Of a stretch of DNA of 64,000 nt, positions 52,549 to 60,590 are shown in pieces. The notes beneath the pieces are model-generated. The model did no database searches. It was not told the DNA's origin and saw only the letters and a list, made by a program, of their open reading frames with translations. Both the position numbers and the translations under genes were made by a program. Every line of letters begins with the position of its first letter. Position 1 is the first letter of the stretch. The DNA comes from Paraburkholderia humisilvae (lineage in GTDB: Bacteria; Pseudomonadota; Gammaproteobacteria; Burkholderiales; Burkholderiaceae): contig NZ_CADIKH010000041.1 in the NCBI RefSeq assembly GCF_902859855.1, positions 1-64,000 of the forward strand, given 5' to 3'.

Positions 52549-53955
52549 TTACTTCAATGCCGCGCGCGCGGCCTGCGCCGCGGCGCGCACCTGATCGGGC
52601 GCGGTGCCTCCCGGATGATTGCGGCTCGCCACCGAGCCTTCCAGCGTCAGATAATCGAATACGTCATCGCCGATCAGATGCGCGACGTTCGGCAGTTCGC
52701 CGCGCATTTCGTCGAGCGTGAGGTCCGCAAGATCGCAGTTGCGGTCCACGCAAATCCGCACCGCATGTGCGACCGCCTCATGCGCGTCGCGGAAGGGCAG
52801 TCCGCGCTTGACCAGATAGTCGGCGAGATCGGTCGCGGTCGAAAAGCCCTGTAGCGCCGCGGCGCGCATCGCCTGCGGTTTCACCGTGATGCCCGCGACC
52901 ATTTCCGCGAAGATGCGCAGCGTGTCGGCTACCGTGTCGACCGTATCGAACAGCGGCTCCTTGTCTTCCTGATTGTCCTTGTTGTACGCGAGCGGCTGGC
53001 CTTTCATCAGCGTGAGCAAAGCCATCAGATGCCCGTTCACGCGGCCGGTCTTGCCGCGCGCGAGCTCCGGCACGTCGGGGTTCTTCTTCTGCGGCATGAT
53101 CGATGAGCCGGTGCAGAAGCGGTCCGCCAGATCGATAAAGCCGACGCGCGGGCTCATCCACAGCACGAGCTCTTCGGAAAAGCGCGACACGTGCGTCATC
53201 ACCAGCGCGGCGGCCGCGGTGAATTCGATCGCGAAATCGCGATCGGACACCGCGTCGAGCGAGTTCGCGCAGAGGCCGTCGAAGCCAAGCGTCTGCGCGA
53301 CCGCATGGCGGTCGATCGGGTAGCTGGTGCCGGCGAGTGCTGCCGCACCGAGCGGCAGACGGTTCACGCGCGTGCGGCAGTCGCGCATGCGCTCGGCGTC
53401 GCGCGAAAACATCTCGACATACGCGAGCAGGTGATGCCCGAACGTGACCGGCTGCGCGACCTGCAGATGTGTGAAGCCCGGCATGATGGTTGCCGCGTTC
53501 TGCTCGGCAAGGTCGATCAGCGCGCCGCGCAAGTCCTTCAGCAAGCCGCCGATCCGGTCGATTTCCCCGCGCAGCCACAGGCGGATGTCCGTCGCGACCT
53601 GGTCGTTGCGCGAGCGGCCCGTATGCAGACGCTTGCCCGCATCGCCGATCAGCGCGGTCAGGCGCGCTTCGATGTTCAGGTGCACGTCTTCGAGATCGAG
53701 TTGCCATTCGAATTCGCCGCGCTCGATTTCACCTTTGATTTGCACCATCCCGCGCTGGATGGCGGCGAGATCGTCCGCGGCGATGATCTTCTGCGCGGCG
53801 AGCATCGATGCGTGCGCGAGCGAACCTTCGATGTCGACGAAGGCGAGACGCTTGTCGAAGAAGACCGACGACGTATAGCGCTTGACGAGCTCCGACATCG
53901 GTTCCGAGAAGCGAGCCGACCAGGCTTCGCCTTTTTTGTGCAGTTGGGACGTCAT
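52549..53955 (-). CDS. argH: Argininosuccinate lyase
   Basis: ArgH splits argininosuccinate to arginine and fumarate. The 468-residue protein starts TSQLHKKGEAWSARFSEPMSELVKRYTSSVFFDKRLA and holds the fumarase/aspartase-superfamily signature GSSIMPQKKNPDVPE with the flexible catalytic loop, plus HTGRSRNDQVATD. ATG 53955 gives the family N-terminus; an upstream frame to 54054 is not similar to anything. It stands alone on the minus strand. Confidence 0.96.
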   Translation of the reverse strand: MTSQLHKKGEAWSARFSEPMSELVKRYTSSVFFDKRLAFVDIEGSLAHASMLAAQKIIAADDLAAIQRGMVQIKGEIERGEFEWQLDLEDVHLNIEARLTALIGDAGKRLHTGRSRNDQVATDIRLWLRGEIDRIGGLLKDLRGALIDLAEQNAATIMPGFTHLQVAQPVTFGHHLLAYVEMFSRDAERMRDCRTRVNRLPLGAAALAGTSYPIDRHAVAQTLGFDGLCANSLDAVSDRDFAIEFTAAAALVMTHVSRFSEELVLWMSPRVGFIDLADRFCTGSSIMPQKKNPDVPELARGKTGRVNGHLMALLTLMKGQPLAYNKDNQEDKEPLFDTVDTVADTLRIFAEMVAGITVKPQAMRAAALQGFSTATDLADYLVKRGLPFRDAHEAVAHAVRICVDRNCDLADLTLDEMRGELPNVAHLIGDDVFDYLTLEGSVASRNHPGGTAPDQVRAAAQAARAALK

Positions 53956-54104
53956 GGTGTAGGGACGCGAATGGTGATCAAAGCGGGTGAACGGAAAGCG
54001 GACGGCGGGGCCGCGGCGGGCGCTACACGCTGCGGCCAGGGCCAAGGCTCGCAAGCGAAGACGCCGATTTTAACACCCGGCGCAGGTGGCAACGGCCCGC
54101 CTGT

Positions 54105-54929
54105 CTAGCTTTCGCGCACCAGCACGACGAGCTTCAGGTCTTCGCGATGCGCGGGCTTGAACGTGATCTGGTCGTAAGCAATCCGCCCGTCGCGTGGATG
54201 CTCGAACTCCCGCCGCCCGCCTTCGCGCTCGCCGACATCCTGCGACGCCCAGAAGAGCGCGAACGCATTGCTTGCGGCAATCAGCGCGTCGATCAGCGCG
54301 CGCGTCGGCGCGTTGTTCAGATGCCGGATCGAATCCGCGCGGAATTCAGCCGCAAGACGCCGCGCGCGCGATTCCCAGTCGACGATCAGCGTGTGCCCGA
54401 CGGGCGACAGAAACGTGTAGCGCAGCAGGTTGCGGTCGTGGTCGCCGTCGAGCCAGCCGACGAACAGGTCGGCGGCCTGCGCGTTCCACGCGATCGCGTT
54501 CCATTGGCGGTCGAGCACGTACGCGGGCGACTGCACCAGCTGCACGGTTTTCAGCAGCATCTCGGGCGTGTCGGCGCCGCCGGTGTCCGGCTCGGCCGGG
54601 TCGCGCTGTGCGGCGAGCTCGAACAGATACGCGCGCTCGGCGCGCGACAGCTGCAACGCGACCGCGATCCGCGCGAGCGCATCGGGCGACGCGGACACCG
54701 GGCGGCCTTGCTCGATCCACGTGTACCAGGTCGGGCTGACACCACACAACTGCGCGACTTCCTCGCGGCGCAGCCCGGGCGTACGGCGCCGCGGGCCGGG
54801 CGGCAAGCCCACCGCGAGCGGTGTGAGCCGCTCGCGATGCGCGCGGATAAATTCGCCCAGCGCACGGGCGGGTGTCGTATCGAGCGGGGGTGGCGTGTCA
54901 GGCGTGGCGTCGTGGGACGGCGAAGTCAT
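54105..54929 (-). CDS. MmyB-type helix-turn-helix transcriptional regulator
   Basis: The 274-residue protein has an XRE-type helix-turn-helix near residues 52-76 (PGLRREEVAQLCGVSPTWYTWIEQGR) and a C-terminal MmyB-like PAS/ligand domain (SPAYVLDRQWNAIAWNAQAADLFVGW then DPRDGRIAYDQITFKP-like end). MmyB-type regulators often control a divergently transcribed gene and bind hydrophobic ligands. Here the divergent neighbour is a methyltransferase, 170 bases away, with a candidate operator in between. Confidence 0.9.
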   Translation of the reverse strand: MTSPSHDATPDTPPPLDTTPARALGEFIRAHRERLTPLAVGLPPGPRRRTPGLRREEVAQLCGVSPTWYTWIEQGRPVSASPDALARIAVALQLSRAERAYLFELAAQRDPAEPDTGGADTPEMLLKTVQLVQSPAYVLDRQWNAIAWNAQAADLFVGWLDGDHDRNLLRYTFLSPVGHTLIVDWESRARRLAAEFRADSIRHLNNAPTRALIDALIAASNAFALFWASQDVGEREGGRREFEHPRDGRIAYDQITFKPAHREDLKLVVLVRES

Positions 54930-54971
54930 GGTGGCAGACGGGTGTTGTTGATACCAGAATAGTTGCTTGCC

Positions 54972-55000
54972 TTGTACTGGTACAGGCAGCGCTCTATTGT
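54972..55000 (+). promoter_or_regulatory. Sigma-70-like promoter with overlapping dyad for the methyltransferase gene
   Basis: TTGTAC (54972-54977), a 17-base spacer and TATTGT (54995-55000) make a good promoter about 100 bases before the methyltransferase ATG. A perfect dyad TGTAC-TG-GTACA (54973-54984) overlaps the -35 box, in the position expected for a repressor or for binding by the divergent MmyB-type regulator. Confidence 0.55.
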
Positions 55001-55099
55001 AGCGATTCGGGCCACCGATGCGAATCGCCGCGCGGCGTCGCCCGCGCCATCGAATCTATTCAGACCACCTTACGAGGACCTCGGGCCAAGGAGCGAACC

Positions 55100-55852
55100 A
55101 TGAGACATCAGGAACAGGTCACCGACGCATTCGGCCAGACCGCCGCTAACTATCTGACGAGCCACGTGCACGCAACCGGCAAGGACCTGCAGACGCTTGC
55201 GAAGTGCGTCGCCCGGACGCCGCACGCGGTCGTGCTCGATATGGGCTGCGGCGCGGGCCACGCGAGCTTCGCGGTCGCGCCGCACGCGGCGTCGGTGGTG
55301 GCGTACGATCTGGCGCGCCCGATGCTGGCGACCGTCGCGAGCGCGGCGATCGATCGCGGTTTCGGCAACATCGTGACGAAGCAGGGCGCCGCGGAAAGCC
55401 TGCCGTTCGACGATGGTTCGTTCGACTGGGTGATCAGCCGGCTGTCCGCGCATCACTGGCACGATGTGCCGCAGGCGCTCGCCGAAGCGCGCCGCGTGCT
55501 GAAGCCCGGCGGCCATGCACTCTTTATCGACATCGCGGGCGCCGATCACCCGCTGCTCGATACGCATTTGCAGGCGGTGGAGGTGTTGCGCGACGGGTCG
55601 CATATCCGCGACTATCGCGCCGACGAATGGCTTGCGTTGTTCGAGCGAGCGGGTTTCGCGGCGAAGGTGCGCGAGCGGTGGCGCATGCCGCTCGAATTCG
55701 ACGCATGGGTGACGCGGATGCGTACGCCGGCGCTGCGCGTCAGCGCGATCCGCTCGCTGTGGGAAAACGCACCGGACGAGGTGCGGCAGTATTTCGCGGT
55801 GCAGCCGGATGGGTCGTTCGAGCTTGATGCGTTGATGATCGAAGCGCGCTGA
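55100..55852 (+). CDS. Class I SAM-dependent methyltransferase (UbiE-like)
   Basis: The 250-residue protein has the SAM-binding motif VLDMGCGAGHAS (45-56), a motif II-like segment with ESLPFDDGSFDWVISRLSAHHW, and VLKPGGHALFIDI. The order is that of UbiE/COQ5-type and related small-molecule methyltransferases; the substrate is unknown. ATG 55100 follows an AAGGAG. It is divergent from the MmyB-type regulator, which likely controls it. It ends about 60 bases before the ppc terminator. Confidence 0.9.
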   Translation: MRHQEQVTDAFGQTAANYLTSHVHATGKDLQTLAKCVARTPHAVVLDMGCGAGHASFAVAPHAASVVAYDLARPMLATVASAAIDRGFGNIVTKQGAAESLPFDDGSFDWVISRLSAHHWHDVPQALAEARRVLKPGGHALFIDIAGADHPLLDTHLQAVEVLRDGSHIRDYRADEWLALFERAGFAAKVRERWRMPLEFDAWVTRMRTPALRVSAIRSLWENAPDEVRQYFAVQPDGSFELDALMIEAR

Positions 55853-55895
55853 GAGCGCCATTGCGCACGCCACCGGATACGCGAGACGACGCGTC

Positions 55896-55943
55896 AGAAG
55901 AAAAAGAAAAGGGCACGCGGTGCGATCCCGCCACCGCGTGCCC
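55896..55943 (-). terminator. Rho-independent terminator of ppc (minus strand)
   Basis: A perfect 12-bp stem GGGCACGCGGTG / CACCGCGTGCCC with a 9-base loop is followed on the minus strand by TTTTCTTTTTCTTCT. It ends ppc transcription and, as a hairpin without a T tract on the plus side, may also slow plus-strand read-through. Confidence 0.88.
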
Positions 55944-55985
55944 TTGCGGCACATTGAAGACGCAATTGCCGCGCCGACGCGGCCC

Positions 55986-58900
55986 TTAGCCGGTGTTGCG
56001 CAAGCCGGCCGCGATACCGTTGATCGTCAAATGAATCCCGCGGCGCAAGCGCGTATTCTTGTCGCCCGAACGATGCCGTTTCAGCAATTCGACCTGCAAA
56101 TGGTTCAGCGGATCGAGATACGGGAAACGGTTCTTGATCGAACGCGCGAGCAGCGGGTTATCAGCGAGCCGTTCCTTCCTGCCGGTGATCTCCGACAGCA
56201 CGTTCGACGTGCGCTCCCATTCCGCGACGATCCGCTCGAACACATGCTTGCGCACCTTCTTGTCTTCGACGAGCTGCGCGTAGCGCGATGCGACCGCGAG
56301 GTCGGTCTTCGCGAGCACCATGTCCATGTTCGATAGCAGGTTCGAAAAGAACGGCCACGTCTTGTGCATCTGGCGCAGCAGCTGGACGCGGCGCGTGCGC
56401 TCCGTGTCGTTCGCGGATGCATCGAGCCAGTTGCCGATCGCGCTGCCGAAGCCATACCAGCCGGTCAGCAGCAGACGGCATTGGCCCCACGAAAAGCCCC
56501 ACGGAATCGCGCGCAGGTCTTCGATCTTGCGGTTCTTCGGGTCCTGCAGCTTGCGCGACGCGGGCCGGCTGCCGATATTGAGCTCCGCGATCTCGGTGAT
56601 CGGCGTCGACGAAAAGAAGTATTCGACAAAGCCGGGCGTCTCGTAGACTAGCGCGCGGTACGCCTGCATCGCCGCATCCGACAGGTTCTGCATGGTCTCT
56701 TCGAACACGGGCAGTTGCGCGGGCAACGGGCCAGGCAACTGCACACGCCCATGACCGTGCGGCGCCAGCGACGCTTCGAGCGTCGCGGCGATCACCGTTT
56801 CCAGATTGCGCCGGCCGATCTCCGGATTGCCGAACTTGCTCGCGATCACTTCGCCTTGCTCGGTCAACCGGATCTGTCCGTCGACGGTGCCGGGCGGCTG
56901 CGACAGGATCGCCTGATAGGTTGGGCCGCCGCCGCGCCCGACCGTGCCGCCGCGGCCGTGGAAGAGCCGCAGCGTCACGCCGCGCTGGTTGAACAGCGAC
57001 ACGAGCGCGAGCTCCGCGCGGTACAGCTCCCAGTTCGACGTGAGAAAGCCGCCGTCCTTGTTGCTGTCCGAGTAGCCGAGCATCACTTCCTGTTCATTGC
57101 CCTGATGCTCGATGATCGCTTCGATGCCCGGCAACGCCATCAGGTCGCGCATGATGTGCGACGCGTTGCGCAAGTCGGGAATCGTCTCGAACAGCGGAAT
57201 CACCATCAGGCCCGCGCGCGCCGGATAGTGCGCGGTGCCGAGCAGCCCTTGCAGCAGTCCGGTTTCCTTCTGCAGCAGCATGACCTCGACGAGGTCGCTG
57301 ACCGTCTCGGTATGCGAAATGATGTAGTTGCGCACCGCGCGCACGCCGAATTTCTCGCGCGTGACGCGCGCCGCTTCAAGCACGCCGAGTTCGCTTTTTA
57401 CCAGATCCGAATACGCGATGTACGGCGAGCGCAACAGGCGTGGCTGGGCGAGTTCCGCGAGCAGCACCTGCAGCTTGTCCGCTTCGGGCAGCGCCGCGTA
57501 GTCGTCGACGACGCCGGCGCGCTGCAATAGTTCGGCGATTACCGCTTCGTGCACGTCGGAACTCTGACGCAGGTCGATCGACGCGAGATGGAAGCCGAAT
57601 ACTTCGGCCGCGCGCACGAGCGGCGACAGGCGCGGCGTCGCGAGCGACTCGCCGTGGTGCTGTGCGAGCGATTCGGTCAGCACGTCGAGGTCGCGCACGA
57701 ATTCCTCAGCGTCCGCATACGGTTGCGCGTCGCGGCTCGCTGGGCGCGTCGCGACGACGCCTTCGCCCACCCGCTCGCGCGCGGTGGCCGCCATGCGTGC
57801 ATACACGCCGATCAGCGCGCGCCGGTACGGTTCATCGACGCGATGCGGCGAGCGGTCCGGCGACGCGTCGGCGAGCGCCTTGAGCGCATCGCTGCTGCCG
57901 GCGAGCAAATACGACACCGCGAGTTCGGCGCCGAGCTCGTGTATCTCGCTCAGGTAGTGCTCGAAGATGACCGTCGCCTGGCGCGCGATCGCGAGTTCGA
58001 GCGTGTCGGCGGTCACGTTCGGATTGCCGTCGCGGTCGCCGCCGATCCAGCTCCCCATCTGGAAGAACGGCGGCAGGCGCGACGCGAGACCGTGCTCGGC
58101 AAGCGCCGCTTCGATATCCGAATAGAGCGCGGGAATCTCCGCGAGGAACGTCGCGCGGTAGTACGACAGCGCGTTTTCGATTTCATCGGCGACGGTGAGC
58201 CGCGAGTCGCGCAGCATCCGCGTCTGCCAGAGCGAGGTGACGCGTGCGCGCAGCAGCGCGTCGTTGGTCGCGTGTTCGCGCGCCGTCAGCGGCTGATCGC
58301 GCTCGGCAAGCAGCCGCGCAATGTCGCGCTGCGCGTCGAGAATGCTCTTGCGCTGCACTTCGGTCGGGTGCGCGGTGAGCACCGGCGCGATCAGCGCGTC
58401 GTCGAAAAACTGCTGCAGCACCGGCGTCGGCGCGGCGCCCGCCTTGTCGAGGCGCTCGAGCGCATGCGCGACCGTGCCCGGCTGCGACGACGAGCCGGCC
58501 AGCTCGTGGATCCGGCGCCGCCGGTTGTGATGGCGGTCTTCCGCGATGTTCGCAAGATGCGAGAAATAGCTGAACGCGCGCACGACGGCGACCGTCTGCG
58601 CGGGGTTCAGCGCGCGCAGCTTCTTGTCGAGGGCCTGCGCGGCGACGCTATCGTCCTCGCGGCGAAAACGCACCGCGGTCTGACGGATGGTCTCGACGAC
58701 GTCGAATACCTCATCGCCTTCCTGCTCGCGCAGCACGTCGCCAAGCAGGCGGCCGAGATAGCGGATGTCTTCGAACAGCGGCTGGTCTTTGTCTTCGCGC
58801 GTGCGGCCGTCTTTCGGCCCGGTCTTCGCACGGGCGGCCGGCTCGGTGTCGAGCGCGCTTGCGCGCGCGGCCTGGCGCGCTTTGACCGGGTCTTGATCGG

Positions 58901-59252
58901 CGGGCGCTGCCGCCGGGCCGACGCTGCCGTTCGCGGCGACCTTGGCGCGCTTTCCTTTATGGGCCTTTTCCGCATCGGTCTGGGCCGCGCGGGTTTTGCC
59001 CGCTTTATCGGCCTTGGCGGACTTGAGGGGCTTGGTGGCCTTGTCCGCCCTCTCGACACGGGCGGCTCGGGTGGTCCGTTGCGCGGGGACGGCGGTTGCA
59101 CCGTTGCCAGCCGTGCGTGCGGCGGTCAGCGACCCGGCGGCCGGCGCTGCGGCGGACTTCGACGGCGCCAACGCGTGCGCGGCGACATCCACGGCGCTTT
59201 CAGGCGATGCAGTATTGCGGCGCGCGGAGCGCGCCGATCCGGAAGACGTCAC
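55986..59252 (-). CDS. ppc: Phosphoenolpyruvate carboxylase with long N-terminal extension
   Basis: PEPC adds bicarbonate to phosphoenolpyruvate to make oxaloacetate. Catalytic regions are present: LTAHPTEVQRKSIL, GSWIGGDRDGNPNVTAD, SDSNKDGGFLTSNW and FHGRGGTVGRGGGPTYQAI, ending in the usual NTG. GTG 59252 (TSSGSARSARRN) follows a GAGGAA. The total is 1088 residues against about 880-1000 in most relatives. The surplus is an Ala/Lys/Thr-rich extension of about 155 residues before DQPLFEDIRYLG. It is divergent from hemC by 354 bases. Confidence 0.94.
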   Translation of the reverse strand: MTSSGSARSARRNTASPESAVDVAAHALAPSKSAAAPAAGSLTAARTAGNGATAVPAQRTTRAARVERADKATKPLKSAKADKAGKTRAAQTDAEKAHKGKRAKVAANGSVGPAAAPADQDPVKARQAARASALDTEPAARAKTGPKDGRTREDKDQPLFEDIRYLGRLLGDVLREQEGDEVFDVVETIRQTAVRFRREDDSVAAQALDKKLRALNPAQTVAVVRAFSYFSHLANIAEDRHHNRRRRIHELAGSSSQPGTVAHALERLDKAGAAPTPVLQQFFDDALIAPVLTAHPTEVQRKSILDAQRDIARLLAERDQPLTAREHATNDALLRARVTSLWQTRMLRDSRLTVADEIENALSYYRATFLAEIPALYSDIEAALAEHGLASRLPPFFQMGSWIGGDRDGNPNVTADTLELAIARQATVIFEHYLSEIHELGAELAVSYLLAGSSDALKALADASPDRSPHRVDEPYRRALIGVYARMAATARERVGEGVVATRPASRDAQPYADAEEFVRDLDVLTESLAQHHGESLATPRLSPLVRAAEVFGFHLASIDLRQSSDVHEAVIAELLQRAGVVDDYAALPEADKLQVLLAELAQPRLLRSPYIAYSDLVKSELGVLEAARVTREKFGVRAVRNYIISHTETVSDLVEVMLLQKETGLLQGLLGTAHYPARAGLMVIPLFETIPDLRNASHIMRDLMALPGIEAIIEHQGNEQEVMLGYSDSNKDGGFLTSNWELYRAELALVSLFNQRGVTLRLFHGRGGTVGRGGGPTYQAILSQPPGTVDGQIRLTEQGEVIASKFGNPEIGRRNLETVIAATLEASLAPHGHGRVQLPGPLPAQLPVFEETMQNLSDAAMQAYRALVYETPGFVEYFFSSTPITEIAELNIGSRPASRKLQDPKNRKIEDLRAIPWGFSWGQCRLLLTGWYGFGSAIGNWLDASANDTERTRRVQLLRQMHKTWPFFSNLLSNMDMVLAKTDLAVASRYAQLVEDKKVRKHVFERIVAEWERTSNVLSEITGRKERLADNPLLARSIKNRFPYLDPLNHLQVELLKRHRSGDKNTRLRRGIHLTINGIAAGLRNTG

Positions 59253-59606
59253 GATGGGTTTCCTCGGAAAGCCAGGGTCTATAGAGAGAAGGACTGCGAC
59301 TGCGTGTCTTGCATGGGCCTCGGGCGCGGTCGGAGCCGCCCGTGAGCGATGGCTTGGCAGCTTGCCGTGATGCGCGCCCCACACTGCATCGCATCATCGC
59401 GCAGGCCGCGTATCGACGCGCGAACGACCGTGCACGAGTATTGCGTGAACCATGGTGATCGATGCGTTCGCCGGCCAGGGCGCCAGCGCGCTGTCTCCTC
59501 CGTGTCTGCGTTAGCCGGCAAGGCTGTACGGCCCGGACGGCGGACCGTGAAGCGCGTGCTAACATTGTTTGTTGTTGATCCCGTCATTCAATATCTGCCT
59601 GAAGCA
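59253..59606. other. Divergent spacer between ppc and hemC
   Basis: No gene is seen in 354 bases. The hemC-side end is A+T-rich (TTGTTTGTTGTTGAT near 59567-59580 and TATC near 59592) and probably contains a promoter, but box spacing is not convincing. No palindrome of note. Confidence 0.5.
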
Positions 59607-60590
59607 ATGAACTCCGAGACGCTCTCAGCGACACCACCCAGCACGCTTGTGATCGCTTCGCGTGAAAGCCGGCTGGCGATGTGGCAGGCCGAACATGTGC
59701 GGTGTGCGTTGCACAAATTATATCCATCCTGCGACGTCAAAATTCTCGGCATGACCACACGCGGCGATCAGATTCTCGATCGCACGCTGTCGAAGGTCGG
59801 CGGCAAGGGGCTGTTCGTGAAGGAGCTCGAAACGGCGCTCGCGGACGGCCGCGCGGATCTCGCTGTGCATTCGCTGAAAGATGTGCCGATGGAATTGCCG
59901 CCGGGTTTTGCGTTGAGCACGATCCTCGAGCGCGAGGACGCGCGCGATGCACTCGTCTCGAATACCTACGACATGCTATCCGCGCTGCCGCCCGGCAGCG
60001 TGGTCGGCACATCGAGCCTGCGGCGCGAAGCCTGTTTGCGCTCGCGCTATCCCGAGCTGGTCGTGAAACCGCTGCGCGGCAATCTCGATACGCGGCTCGC
60101 GAAGCTCGATCGCGGTGACTATGCCGCCATCATTCTTGCGGCAGCGGGCTTGAAGCGGCTGGGTCTTGCTGAGCGTATCCGCGCGCTGCTCGATCCGATG
60201 GACAGTCTGCCGGCGGCCGGGCAAGGCGCGCTCGGCATCGAGATTCGGGCGGATCGCGCCGAGCTCGCCACGTGGCTTGCGCCGCTGCATCACGAACATA
60301 CGGCGGCGGCGGTCGAAGCGGAGCGGGCCGTGTCGCGGGCATTGGGCGGCAGCTGCGAAGTGCCGCTTGCCGCGCATGCGGTCTGGCATGACGGCGCGCT
60401 GCATCTGCGCGCGATCGTCGCGACACCGGACGGCCAGCGTGTGCTGCGCGCGCAGGGTTCATCGCCCGCGCCGAGCGTCGAGCGCGCGATCGAGCTGGGC
60501 CGCGAAGTGGCGAGCGACCTCGCCGACCAGGGAGCACTCGATATCGTGCGTTCATTAAGCAGCGCGGACGGTTCCGCGGCCGGCGCGTAA
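59607..60590 (+). CDS. hemC: Hydroxymethylbilane synthase (porphobilinogen deaminase)
   Basis: HemC links four porphobilinogens into hydroxymethylbilane. The 327-residue protein has LVIASRESRLAMWQAEHV, TRGDQILDRTLSKVGGKGLFVKELE, and the dipyrromethane cofactor Cys in GGSCEVPLAAH. ATG 59607 gives the family N-terminus; the frame is open upstream to 59349. It overlaps the hemD start by one base (TAATG), so the two are translationally coupled. Confidence 0.96.
   Translation: MNSETLSATPPSTLVIASRESRLAMWQAEHVRCALHKLYPSCDVKILGMTTRGDQILDRTLSKVGGKGLFVKELETALADGRADLAVHSLKDVPMELPPGFALSTILEREDARDALVSNTYDMLSALPPGSVVGTSSLRREACLRSRYPELVVKPLRGNLDTRLAKLDRGDYAAIILAAAGLKRLGLAERIRALLDPMDSLPAAGQGALGIEIRADRAELATWLAPLHHEHTAAAVEAERAVSRALGGSCEVPLAAHAVWHDGALHLRAIVATPDGQRVLRAQGSSPAPSVERAIELGREVASDLADQGALDIVRSLSSADGSAAGA

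Noticed and set aside
57549..59345. A 598-residue plus-strand frame opposite ppc
   Set aside because: It is the complement of a gene with clear PEPC motifs and shows no domain of its own.
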